NCBI GenBank assembly: GCA_011049545.1
Contig: DRHQ01000061.1
Span: forward strand, 1-35,705
DNA: 35,705 bases
Source: Candidatus Aminicenantota bacterium
Lineage (GTDB): Bacteria; Acidobacteriota; Aminicenantia; Aminicenantales; Aminicenantaceae
Direction of reading: 5' to 3'
Numbering within the stretch: position 1 is the stretch's first letter; each line of letters starts with the position of its first letter. The position numbers were made by a program, and so were the translations under genes. Shown here one piece after another: positions 1 to 7,994 of this stretch. The notes beneath the pieces are model-generated. The model searched no databases. It had not been told where the DNA came from and saw nothing but the letters and a program-made list of their open reading frames with translations.

Positions 1-1
1 A

Positions 2-64
2 TTGGCAACATCTGTATTATTCGAAAGGGCCATTCAGAAGGTTTTAAACGGAGAGAAGACATGA
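2..64 (+). CDS. C-terminal end of a probable FAD-binding subunit of a molybdenum hydroxylase (partial)
   Basis: Only the last 20 codons are inside the window, ending with TGA at 62-64. The stop overlaps the ATG of the next gene (ATGA at 61-64), which implies translational coupling. The short tail is alanine-, lysine- and glutamate-rich and helical in character, as at the end of CoxM/XdhB-type FAD subunits. The main support is position: the FAD subunit commonly precedes the 2Fe-2S and molybdopterin subunits. The sequence alone is too short to identify the family. Confidence 0.5.
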   Translation: MATSVLFERAIQKVLNGEKT

Positions 65-534
65 AAACTTACCTCATAGAAATAAAATTAAACGGGGAAT
101 GGCAAAAGGCAGAAATAACCGCCAAAGAAACGCTTCTTGAAGTTCTCAGGAATAAATTGGGGGCAACAGAAGTAAAAAACGGTTGCGGCAAAGGTGACTG
201 CGGCTCCTGTGCTGTCATATTGGATGGAAAAGCGGTAAACTCCTGTCTCACCCTGGCCTTTCAGGCAAATGGCAAGGAGATAACCACCCTCAGAGGGATA
301 GGAAACGAGAATAAACCTCACCCCATTCAAAAGAGCTTTGTTCAAAAAGGGGCCATTCAGTGTGGGTTTTGTACAGCTGGCATGGTCGTATCTGCCAAGG
401 CGCTTCTAGATCAGAATCCAAAGCCTAGCCGCCAAGAAATCAGGGAGGCTATCTCTGGGAACCTCTGCCGGTGTACTGGGTATGAAAAAATCATCGATGC
501 CGTTCAAGATGTAGCCCTGGAAAGTAAACCATAA
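61..534 (+). CDS. 2Fe-2S subunit of xanthine-oxidase-family molybdenum hydroxylase
   Basis: This 157-residue protein is full length for the CoxS/XdhC/HcrC small subunit, which passes electrons from the molybdenum site to FAD. The N-terminal plant-type ferredoxin domain has cysteines at 42, 47, 50 and 62. The C-terminal helical domain carries the second 2Fe-2S cluster with cysteines at 101, 104, 136 and 138 (CGFC and CRC motifs). The start is fixed by the ATGA overlap with the preceding gene and a GGAGAG-like ribosome-binding site. It lies 18 bases before the large subunit. The family is certain. The substrate cannot be read from this subunit. Confidence 0.95.
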   Translation: MKTYLIEIKLNGEWQKAEITAKETLLEVLRNKLGATEVKNGCGKGDCGSCAVILDGKAVNSCLTLAFQANGKEITTLRGIGNENKPHPIQKSFVQKGAIQCGFCTAGMVVSAKALLDQNPKPSRQEIREAISGNLCRCTGYEKIIDAVQDVALESKP

Positions 535-552
535 TATCGGAGAAGATTTATC

Positions 553-2868
553 ATGTCGGATGCACAAAAAAAAGAGAAATCCTTCCAATCTGGACATAAG
601 ATCATAGGCAAACCTTTGGCCCGGCATGATGCCTGGGACAAGGTATTTGGAAAAACGGTCTATGCTGATGACTATTTTCTTCCGGGGATGCTCTACGGAA
701 AAGTCCTGAGGAGCGAGTATGCTGCAGCAAATATATTATCAATAGACACTAGTGAGGCGGAAAAGCTGCCTGGGGTAAAGGCGGTCATGACCGCCAAAGA
801 TGTTCCCAACAATGAAACCATCACGCGGTTTGGACAGACCCACAGTGTGGGCGGATTTGAAGGGCTCTACCGGATTCTAGCTTATAAAAAAGTCAGATTC
901 AGGGGAGAAGCAGTAGCCCTTGTTGCAGCTGAAACAGAGGTGATAGCCCAAAAAGCATTGAAATTGATCAAGGTCGACTACAAGCCCCTACTCGGTGTGT
1001 TCAACCCTATCGAGGCTAAGAAGCCAGGTGCATATAAAGTAGGTGAGAGTGAAAGCAACGTAATCTGCAGCTACAAGGTAAGGAAGGATGATGTAGAAAA
1101 GGGTTTTGCACTATCAGATGTAATTGTCGAAAACACCTACCGTGTACCTGCTCAAGATCATGCCTATATTGAGCCTGAATCGGGAGTTGCCTGGATAGAC
1201 GATGATGGAGTCATTACAATCCGTGTATCAACTCAGGTTATCGAACACTTCAGGGAAGTTGCTGAAGTACTGGGCCTTCCCCATAATAGGGTCAGGGTCA
1301 TAGGAACCATGATAGGAGGGGGATTTGGTGGCAAGGAAGACATCACGGTAGAATCCTATCTTGCCCTCCTTACCTGGAAGACCAAAAGACCTGTGAAGCT
1401 CACCTATACACGGGAAGAATCGATACTTGCTCACGGCAAGCGCCATCCATATTTCATGAAATATAGGACAGGAGCAACAAATGATGGGAAACTGATGGCC
1501 TTAGAGGCTGAGTTGATCTCAGATGCTGGAGGATATGTCTATCTGAGTCCGTGGGTACTCCTTTACTCAACAGTAGGTGCTACAGGGCCTTATGACATTC
1601 CCTATGTCAAAGTCGACTCCTACACAGTTTTAACCAACAACACTTTCTCGAGTGCCATGCGGGGCTTTGGAGTGCCGCAGGTGTGTTTTGCCTACGAGTC
1701 CCAGATGGATGAGTTGGCCCTGCGTCTAAATCTCTCACCTCTTGAGGTTCGGAAAAAGAATTATTTGAAAAAAGGGAAAGCGATGGCAACGGGACGGGTG
1801 CTGGATCGTTACGTGGCATTTCCTGAGACAGCCGAGAAGGCTCTAGCAGCTCTGGGGGAGCAATCGAAACCAAAATCGCCTGCAGAGAAAATCGGCCGGG
1901 GCATAGCCTCTGGCATGACGAGCTATGGGCGGATGGTTTTTCTCCATGATACTTCGAGATCTTACGTCGGCTTAGATATGGATGGGAGCGTTACGGTGAG
2001 GTGTGGGGTTCAGGACCTTGGGGGTGGGCAGTCCTCATCCCTGGCACAGATAGCAGCTGAGGTGCTGGGTGTTCCGATGAAAGACATTAAGGTTTATATT
2101 GCGGATACGGCGTTGACTCCTCTGGCCGGGACTACAACGGCTACGCGCCAGCTTTACATGTCCGGGAATGCCACGCTGAAGGCAGCAAAAGAAATAAAGA
2201 AAAATCTTTTGAATAAGGCAGCTGATATTCTGGAAGTAAAGCCTGAGAGTCTTGACCTTCAAGACAAGAAAGTGGTGGTCAAGGAGGCGCCTGACCAGAC
2301 TATTCCCTTGACAGATGTGATAGCAACCTGTGCTTCTGATGGCATTCCCCTTTATAACGTAGCACAATTTAATGCTCCTTTCAGGGAGTTGATCGATTTT
2401 AAGACAGGCCAAGGCCAGGTCTTTCCGGATTTCACCTTCGGAACGCACGCCGCAGAGATTTCTGTTGATGTTGAAACTGGAAAGGTCAAGGTACTCAAGC
2501 TTGTTGCATGTTTAGATGTGGGCAAGGCTATCAATCCTCTTAGTGTGGAGGGGCAGCTTGAGGGAGGTACAATCCAGGGTTTGGGATATGCCCTGATGGA
2601 AGATGTAGTTCTTAAAAAGGGAGTTACTCTAACCCCATCATTATCGGAATACCTCATTCCCACATCTCTTGATGTTGTGGATATTGATAAAGTTATGCTT
2701 GAATCAGGAGACGGACTCGGGCCTTTTGGTGCCAAGGGAGTAGGAGAACCATCCGTGACCTCAATTGCACCGGCAGTTGTCAACGCAGTGTGTGATGCCT
2801 TGGGTATCCGGATTTTCGATCTACCTTTGACGCCAGAAAAGATCGTCAAAGCTCTTAAAAAGAGCTAA
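553..2868 (+). CDS. Molybdopterin-binding large subunit of xanthine-oxidase-family hydroxylase
   Basis: The protein has 771 residues, typical for CoxL/XdhA/HcrA large subunits that hydroxylate heterocycles or aldehydes using water. An N-terminal a/b hammerhead domain (about 15-150) is followed by the molybdopterin-binding domain. Visible motifs are GGGFGGKED near residue 255, MRGFG at 369, GGGQ in the middle domain, and GVGEP at the end, where E732 should be the conserved catalytic glutamate. The AYxCSFR active-site loop of true CO dehydrogenase is not present, so CO oxidation is unlikely. A GGAGA ribosome-binding site precedes the ATG. Likely substrates are a purine, a pyridine/quinoline-type heterocycle or an aldehyde; none can be chosen from the sequence. 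Confidence 0.93.
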   Translation: MSDAQKKEKSFQSGHKIIGKPLARHDAWDKVFGKTVYADDYFLPGMLYGKVLRSEYAAANILSIDTSEAEKLPGVKAVMTAKDVPNNETITRFGQTHSVGGFEGLYRILAYKKVRFRGEAVALVAAETEVIAQKALKLIKVDYKPLLGVFNPIEAKKPGAYKVGESESNVICSYKVRKDDVEKGFALSDVIVENTYRVPAQDHAYIEPESGVAWIDDDGVITIRVSTQVIEHFREVAEVLGLPHNRVRVIGTMIGGGFGGKEDITVESYLALLTWKTKRPVKLTYTREESILAHGKRHPYFMKYRTGATNDGKLMALEAELISDAGGYVYLSPWVLLYSTVGATGPYDIPYVKVDSYTVLTNNTFSSAMRGFGVPQVCFAYESQMDELALRLNLSPLEVRKKNYLKKGKAMATGRVLDRYVAFPETAEKALAALGEQSKPKSPAEKIGRGIASGMTSYGRMVFLHDTSRSYVGLDMDGSVTVRCGVQDLGGGQSSSLAQIAAEVLGVPMKDIKVYIADTALTPLAGTTTATRQLYMSGNATLKAAKEIKKNLLNKAADILEVKPESLDLQDKKVVVKEAPDQTIPLTDVIATCASDGIPLYNVAQFNAPFRELIDFKTGQGQVFPDFTFGTHAAEISVDVETGKVKVLKLVACLDVGKAINPLSVEGQLEGGTIQGLGYALMEDVVLKKGVTLTPSLSEYLIPTSLDVVDIDKVMLESGDGLGPFGAKGVGEPSVTSIAPAVVNAVCDALGIRIFDLPLTPEKIVKALKKS
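2850..2866 (+). terminator. Possible weak terminator after the molybdenum hydroxylase genes
   Basis: A perfect 7-bp stem (AGCTCTT, loop AAA, AAGAGCT) overlaps the end of the large-subunit gene. Two short T runs follow within about 25 bases. The stem is short and the T tract is broken, so termination may be partial. Confidence 0.35.
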
Positions 2869-3146
2869 TAGAACACTTTTATGCTTTTACCAGAGAACGC
2901 CGTAAAGCCCCTTACTTTAGCAATGGGGAGTTGTCAATCTGTAGATTTAAGATATCATGAATTTCAAAAAAAGAGTCATGGCTGCTTCAATTTATAAAGG
3001 TCAGGGAAAAATTATAGCCGCAATTAGGGCCACGGTTCCAAAGCAAAGAATGGGAAGGTGACGAATGCAAGAGATAATGAAACAAATCCTCGAAACTGCT
3101 CGATTGATCGCAGAGCAAATTTCAATCTGGAGGCTGGGAGATTAAT
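2869..3146. other. Intergenic region with two tiny reading frames ahead of iorA
   Basis: This 278-base gap separates the hydroxylase genes from iorA. Two short frames can be read: 2957-3061 (34 residues; or 27 residues from the ATG at 2978) and 3064-3144 (26 residues), with the second starting just after the first stops. The second has a GGGAAGG sequence 5-10 bases upstream and ends two bases before the iorA ATG. No family was recognised. They could be leader peptides, a decayed gene, or chance frames. Confidence 0.25.
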
Positions 3147-5012
3147 ATGGCAGTAAAAGATATTGGAACGCACGATATAAACAAGCCGCTCCTTTTTTCC
3201 GGTAATCAGGCAATGGCTCGCGGGGCGATCGAAGCGGGAGTGGCTTTAGTTACTGGTTATCCAGGAACACCTAGCACTTATTTGATAGAGGCCCTTTTGA
3301 AGGCTTCTGATTTGGGGTTTCGGGTGGAGTGGTCTATTAATGAAAAGGTGGCCTTCGAGGTTGGTACAGGAGTTTCCTGGGCAGGGCTTAGAAGTTTGGT
3401 CACGATGAAAATGTCCGGGCTTAACGTGGCTTCGGATGCCTTTCTATCAGTGCAGTATAGTGGCACGAATGGAGGATTGGTCCTTTATGTGGCGGATGAT
3501 CCGAACACTTACTATGGGATGGTGGAGCAGGACTCCAGACATTATGCACGGTTGGCAGCGGCTCCAATGATGACTCCTTCTTCGCCACAGGAGGCATTGG
3601 ATTATACACGTCGTGCTTTCGATCTTTCTGAACAAATAGGAAGGCCGGTGATGATTCTAATTACCACCATGTTGGCCAATACATCTGAATCAGTGACCCT
3701 AGGGAAGATAAAATCGATCAAGCGGAAACCTTCTTTTGAATTTAACATTGCGAGATATGCCAAGGCTGGTCCCGCAGCTTGTGTGCAGCAGCATAAGGAT
3801 ACACTCTCTGCTCTTGAGCAATTTGGATCATTAACAGATGATCTCAACCCACTAACCCTAACAGAAAGCAGAATTGGGTTCATCACTCAAGGAATTACCT
3901 GGAATTACCTCCAGGAAGCAGTGCATTTGAATAACCTAAAACCCTGCACTTTAAAATTGGGAGTTGCCAATCCATTACCAAAAGAGAAAATCAAAACCCT
4001 TCTTTCAAAAATAGATACAGTGGTTGTCTTGGAAGAGCTTGAACCGATTGTTGAAGAGACTGTCCTGGCTCTTCGGGCGGAAGTCGATCATCCGGTCAAA
4101 GTAATCGGCAAAACTCATGGACCGCTGTCCTTGACGGGTGATTACAATGTAGATGTGGTTATTTCAGTCCTTCATGAGATATATGGGGATAAAATTTTAC
4201 GGCCTGAGGTATCTGATGATCTTTCCAGGCAAGTTCAAGCCCTCAAAGTCAAACGGCTAAACACATTTTGTACAGGATGTCCCCATAGAGCTACCTTTTA
4301 TGCTCTGAATCAGACAATTGAAAAACTTGGATACAAAAAGGAAGAAGTCATAATCACAGGAGATATTGGCTGCACGATTCTCGGAATGAACGAACCATTT
4401 CAAGCGTGCTGGACTGAAATTTGCATGGGGTCTAGCATTAGCTTGGCACAGGGATTTAAATATGCTGGGATTAAAAATCCAGTGATCGCCACTATTGGGG
4501 ATGGGACTTTTTTCCATTCGGGAATTCCGGCTCTTCTCAATGCTTCTCACAGCGGAACGAATGTGACTATCATCATCCTTGATAATTATTGGGCAGCCAT
4601 GACGGGAATGCAGCCTCATGTGGGCACGAAGCCCTATTCTGAGGACAAGCGTATTATTATGATTGAAGAAATCGTCAGAGCTGCAGGCATTGAGAATGTC
4701 AGAAGAGTCAACCCTTATCAAATAAAGAGGATGATCCCCATTCTAATGGAAGCCATTTCTTCCAAGGAGATCTCGGTTGTTATTTCGGAGGCAGAATGCA
4801 CTATTCAGAAAGAGAGAAGGAGAAAAACAGGAGTTTCTTTGAAAGTCAGGCCAGAGAAATGTGTTGGTCTTGATGTCTGTGAACACTCATGCATGAAAGT
4901 TCTGGGGTGCCCTTCTATTGATAGAGGGGAAGATGGAAAAGCATTTATCGACCCAACCACTTGCACAGCCTGCGGCCTATGTCATCATGTCTGTTCGTAC
5001 GGAGCTGTCTAG
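3147..5012 (+). CDS. iorA: Indolepyruvate:ferredoxin oxidoreductase, alpha subunit
   Basis: The 621-residue protein matches the usual IorA size. IorAB oxidatively decarboxylates aryl-2-oxoacids to aryl-acyl-CoA and reduces ferredoxin. The pyrimidine-binding domain is at the N terminus (GYPGTPSTY near 37-45, NEKVAFE near 65). The thiamine diphosphate domain follows, with GDIGC and GDGTFFHSG, then NYWAAMTG. The C-terminal ferredoxin module has one set of cysteines at 572, 578, 582 and 588 and a second at 606, 609, 612 and 616. The first set is more widely spaced than the usual CxxCxxC. The start has GGGAG about 7 bases upstream. iorB follows after 33 bases. Confidence 0.93.
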   Translation: MAVKDIGTHDINKPLLFSGNQAMARGAIEAGVALVTGYPGTPSTYLIEALLKASDLGFRVEWSINEKVAFEVGTGVSWAGLRSLVTMKMSGLNVASDAFLSVQYSGTNGGLVLYVADDPNTYYGMVEQDSRHYARLAAAPMMTPSSPQEALDYTRRAFDLSEQIGRPVMILITTMLANTSESVTLGKIKSIKRKPSFEFNIARYAKAGPAACVQQHKDTLSALEQFGSLTDDLNPLTLTESRIGFITQGITWNYLQEAVHLNNLKPCTLKLGVANPLPKEKIKTLLSKIDTVVVLEELEPIVEETVLALRAEVDHPVKVIGKTHGPLSLTGDYNVDVVISVLHEIYGDKILRPEVSDDLSRQVQALKVKRLNTFCTGCPHRATFYALNQTIEKLGYKKEEVIITGDIGCTILGMNEPFQACWTEICMGSSISLAQGFKYAGIKNPVIATIGDGTFFHSGIPALLNASHSGTNVTIIILDNYWAAMTGMQPHVGTKPYSEDKRIIMIEEIVRAAGIENVRRVNPYQIKRMIPILMEAISSKEISVVISEAECTIQKERRRKTGVSLKVRPEKCVGLDVCEHSCMKVLGCPSIDRGEDGKAFIDPTTCTACGLCHHVCSYGAV

Positions 5013-5045
5013 CAAGAATCTATTTTAGATGAAGGAGATATTTTA

Positions 5046-5645
5046 ATGAAACAGTATAATTTGGTTTTGTCTGGGTTGGGCGGCCAGGGTGTTATGACAG
5101 TTTCTCAGGTGTTTATGACTGCTGCTTTAAGGAAAAACGTTCAGGTGAAACTCTTCGAAGGGACCGGTATCTCCCAGAGAGGCGGGAGTGTTTTAAGCTT
5201 TGTAAGGTTTGGGAAGTCTAGCAGCCCAAAAATCCCTCTTGGAAGGGGAGATGCCATTATAAGTCTTGAGATTTCAGAAGTCGCCAGCGTTATACAATAT
5301 TTGAAACAGCAGGGACAAATCTGGACGAGTTCGGGAACAATCCACGGCTATTATACCAAATTGACCCCTGAGCTTTATCCGATCCAGGATGACATAGAGG
5401 CGATGATACGGTTGAAAACTACTCATCTTCATATGATTCCTGCCGATCGACTGGCTCAAGAAGCCGGGTCAGCTCAGGCTGTCAATATGGTAATGCTGGG
5501 TGCTTTCTCCAGCAGTATCTCATTTCTGAATACCGATTCTCTCACAGGGGCAATCGAAGAGATAAACAAAAAATTTGCTACTGCAAACCTCAATGCCTTC
5601 TGGAAAGGATACGAATTTGCTAAAAAAGAGAGAGTTGCTGAATGA
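5046..5645 (+). CDS. iorB: Indolepyruvate:ferredoxin oxidoreductase, beta subunit
   Basis: The 199-residue protein is the gamma-type (POR_N-like) partner of IorA. The N-terminal GLGGQGVMT nucleotide/CoA-binding motif (about residues 10-18) and the GISQRGGSV segment (about 42-50) are typical. A GAAGGAGAT ribosome-binding site lies about 9 bases before the ATG. The stop overlaps the next start (ATGA at 5642-5645), so IorB and the acyl-CoA synthetase alpha subunit are translationally coupled. That fits a pathway in which the acyl-CoA made by IorAB is used directly for ATP synthesis. Confidence 0.92.
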   Translation: MKQYNLVLSGLGGQGVMTVSQVFMTAALRKNVQVKLFEGTGISQRGGSVLSFVRFGKSSSPKIPLGRGDAIISLEISEVASVIQYLKQQGQIWTSSGTIHGYYTKLTPELYPIQDDIEAMIRLKTTHLHMIPADRLAQEAGSAQAVNMVMLGAFSSSISFLNTDSLTGAIEEINKKFATANLNAFWKGYEFAKKERVAE

Positions 5646-7015
5646 GAAGCCATGCTTTTGATGCCTTTTTTAAACCGAAGGCAGTCGCTTTTGCTGGCTC
5701 GATTAAGCCTGGAAAAATCGGTTACGAGATAATCAAGAGTATGAAAGAAGGAGGATATCAAGGCAACATTTATCCAGTCAACCCTGCCGGAGGAGAAGTT
5801 TTGGGGTATCGAGTATTCGCTTCAATCTCAGAGCTTACCGAAGATGTTGAGCTTGTTGTTATTTCGCTCCCCCTGCGAGCTATTCTGGATACGATTAAGC
5901 AATGCGGTATGAAGGGTATTAGAGCGGCTGTTGTAATCTCCTCTGGATTTTCTGAAGTCGGCAATTATCAGGCAGAAAATGATCTTGTCACGACAGCAAG
6001 AAAGTGGGAGGTTCGAATCATTGGTCCAAACTGCGCCGGCTTGATGAATCCCTGGACCAACCATTTTCCAAGCATTGAGGTTCGCGCTCTTCCAGGGCAC
6101 ACAGCATTCATAACCCAGAGCGGGGCCTTAGGAGGGGCAACCCTTGCCCTGGCTGAAGAGCGGAGGTTTGGATTCAGCAAGTTCGTCTCTTATGGAAACC
6201 GATGTGATGTAGGAGACATCGAATTGCTCTCCTATTTGGCCGACGATCCCCAGACCGGTGTTATTGCCCTCTATATTGAAGGGGTTGACAAGGGGCGAGA
6301 ATTTTTGCGTGCCGCTCACGCTGCCAGCATGAAAAAACCTGTTGTGGCCATTAAATCAGGTCGAACTCAGTCCGGCACAAGGGCAGCTTCTTCTCACACA
6401 GGAACACTTGCTGGAATTGACCAAATTTATGAAGCTGCTTTTCGGAAGACAGGGATCATACGAGTGGAGGGAATCGAGGAAATGTTCGATCTTTGCCAGA
6501 CATTCTCTCAGTGTCTACTACCAGATGGCAATAGGGTGGCAATCGTGTCTAACGCGGGAGGACCTGGAATTCTCGCCGCAGACAAAGCAGAGAAATTAGG
6601 ATTGGATGTGGCTGAGCCGTCACCTTCTTTCCAAAAAAATCTAAAGCCACATCTCTCCCCGCATGCATCGTTAAAAAATCCCATTGATCTAACCGTTGAA
6701 TCTGGCTACGAAGAGTTTCGGATTGCTCTTGAGTCTGCCCTTTCTGAATATGATGCTGCCATTGTTATTTATGTCGCAACTCCTTATCTTGATTCCAACG
6801 CTATAGCACGAGGAGTCATTGATGCAGCCAAGGCGCATCAAAAGCCCATAATCACAAATTTTATGGCTGGCCGCATCGTAAAGGACGCAGTCCGCCTTCT
6901 AAAAGAGGCAGGCTTGGTTAATCTTGCCACAGGGGAACGGTGTGCTTTTGTCTTGTCAAAATTGACTGAGAGAAAAAAACTTCTTGGGAGGATCAAATTT
7001 GCATCAATTGATTGA
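5642..7015 (+). CDS. acdA: ADP-forming acyl-CoA synthetase, alpha subunit
   Basis: The 457-residue protein has the domain order of the alpha subunit of NDP-forming acyl-CoA synthetase. A CoA-binding Rossmann domain (about 8-100) is followed by a succinyl-CoA-ligase-like region with PNCAGLMNP and TQSGALGG, then the SHTGTLAG motif, in which H252 should be the phosphorylated histidine. The enzyme turns acyl-CoA, ADP and phosphate into free acid, CoA and ATP. The ATP-grasp beta subunit is a separate, overlapping gene, as in archaeal and some bacterial ACDs. Coupling with iorB points to aryl- or branched acyl-CoA as substrate. The symbol acdA is by family analogy. Confidence 0.88.
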   Translation: MRSHAFDAFFKPKAVAFAGSIKPGKIGYEIIKSMKEGGYQGNIYPVNPAGGEVLGYRVFASISELTEDVELVVISLPLRAILDTIKQCGMKGIRAAVVISSGFSEVGNYQAENDLVTTARKWEVRIIGPNCAGLMNPWTNHFPSIEVRALPGHTAFITQSGALGGATLALAEERRFGFSKFVSYGNRCDVGDIELLSYLADDPQTGVIALYIEGVDKGREFLRAAHAASMKKPVVAIKSGRTQSGTRAASSHTGTLAGIDQIYEAAFRKTGIIRVEGIEEMFDLCQTFSQCLLPDGNRVAIVSNAGGPGILAADKAEKLGLDVAEPSPSFQKNLKPHLSPHASLKNPIDLTVESGYEEFRIALESALSEYDAAIVIYVATPYLDSNAIARGVIDAAKAHQKPIITNFMAGRIVKDAVRLLKEAGLVNLATGERCAFVLSKLTERKKLLGRIKFASID

Positions 7016-7670
7016 AAAGGCAAGGCGTGAAGGACGCCATCTTTTAGAACCAGAGGTTCTAAGTCTTTTAGAAGACTATGGAATACATGTTCCCAGGTAC
7101 ACTCTCATCCACAATGAAGATGAGGCCCTGAAGGCTTCAAGATCCATAGGATGGCCCGTTGTTATGAAGGTCGTATCTCCTGATATAATTCATAAAACTG
7201 AGTCTGGTGGTGTTTTTATTGGTTTACAGAATGAAAAGCAGGTGAGTGAAGCCTTCTCTCAACTTTATGCACTGGAGAGTAAAGAAAATAGAATTGAAGG
7301 ATTAATCATTTATCCTTTTCAGAAACATGATGTGGAATTGTCTGTGGGAATGGTCAGGGATCTTCAGTTTGGTCCAGTCATCACCTTTGGCCTGGGAGGC
7401 ATATGGATAGAGGTCTTTCGAGATATCGCTTACGGCATCGCTCCCCTTTCACATAAAGAAGCAGAAGACATGCTCGATTCAATCCGTGCACATTCAATTC
7501 TTAAAGGGATGCGGAAGAGGTCGCCAGCAGATCGCAAGGCCCTCTGTGAACTCCTTATTCGCCTATCTCAAATGGCAATGAAAGAGGATGCTATCAAAGA
7601 GATAGACCTAAATCCGGTTTTCCCTATGGAAAAAGGTTACTTCATCGCCGATGGGCGAGTCATCTTGTAG
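6999..7670 (+). CDS. acdB: ADP-forming acyl-CoA synthetase, beta (ATP-grasp) subunit
   Basis: The protein (223 residues from this start) is the ATP-grasp subunit that partners the preceding alpha subunit. Visible motifs include the lysine-containing strand VVMKVVSPDIIHKTESGG and the later GLGGIWIEVFRD and IDLNPV segments of the ATP-grasp fold. I chose the TTG at 6999 because GGGAGG lies 7 bases before it; another TTG at 6984 would leave that site inside the gene. It overlaps the end of the alpha gene by 17 bases. It is the last gene of the + strand block. Confidence 0.88.
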   Translation: MHQLIEKARREGRHLLEPEVLSLLEDYGIHVPRYTLIHNEDEALKASRSIGWPVVMKVVSPDIIHKTESGGVFIGLQNEKQVSEAFSQLYALESKENRIEGLIIYPFQKHDVELSVGMVRDLQFGPVITFGLGGIWIEVFRDIAYGIAPLSHKEAEDMLDSIRAHSILKGMRKRSPADRKALCELLIRLSQMAMKEDAIKEIDLNPVFPMEKGYFIADGRVIL

Positions 7671-7751
7671 GATCTAAGGACTGGATGATAGGTCTTGATA
7701 ATTCATAACTGGAGCGATTTTGGCTTTGGATACCATAAGGCTTTTCCCTCT

Positions 7752-7778
7752 CATTTCTTAGCGTGAAGTTAGGAAATG
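7752..7778. terminator. Hairpin between convergent transcription units
   Basis: An 11-bp stem (CATTTCTTAGC, 5-base loop, GTTAGGAAATG, two wobble pairs) lies between the + strand synthetase gene and the - strand tautomerase gene and overlaps the latter's stop. Neither side has a strong T tract, so it may act as a weak two-way terminator. Confidence 0.4.
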
Positions 7779-7948
7779 GGCTGCCCCTTTTCACCCCAAT
7801 TGCAGCGAGGCACATCTTTAATTACGATCCAAACTGATTCAGGCGGGACATTGAGAGTCGAAGTTACTGCCTTCGTCACCTCTTGAATCAATGCCTTTTT
7901 CTGTTCAACAGTTTTTCCTTCAAATGTTTCGATTGAAATATACGGCAT
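7769..7948 (-). CDS. 4-oxalocrotonate tautomerase family protein
   Basis: This is a 59-residue single-domain tautomerase. The ATG is followed directly by proline, so removal of Met exposes the catalytic Pro1. AAAGGGG lies about 5 bases upstream and supports this start over a longer frame. Compared with 4-OT, Arg11 is Lys11 and Arg39 is Trp39, while the NWG segment near residue 50 is kept. The missing Arg39 makes classical 4-oxalocrotonate an unlikely substrate. It is last in an operon with a HisC-like aminotransferase, so a keto-enol tautomerase for an aryl-pyruvate is a reasonable guess. The family is sure; the substrate is inferred. Confidence 0.88.
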   Translation of the reverse strand: MPYISIETFEGKTVEQKKALIQEVTKAVTSTLNVPPESVWIVIKDVPRCNWGEKGQPIS

Positions 7949-7994
7949 TTTTACCCCTTTCATATATATTGCTTTAAAGATATATTCAAGCGTT

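Noticed and set aside
2035-2849. Long - strand frames opposite the molybdenum hydroxylase gene
   Set aside because: They overlap a strongly conserved coding region and show no family motifs or ribosome-binding sites.
553-2868. Aerobic carbon monoxide dehydrogenase large subunit
   Set aside because: The AYxCSFR active-site loop is absent, and the neighbours are anaerobic fermentation genes.
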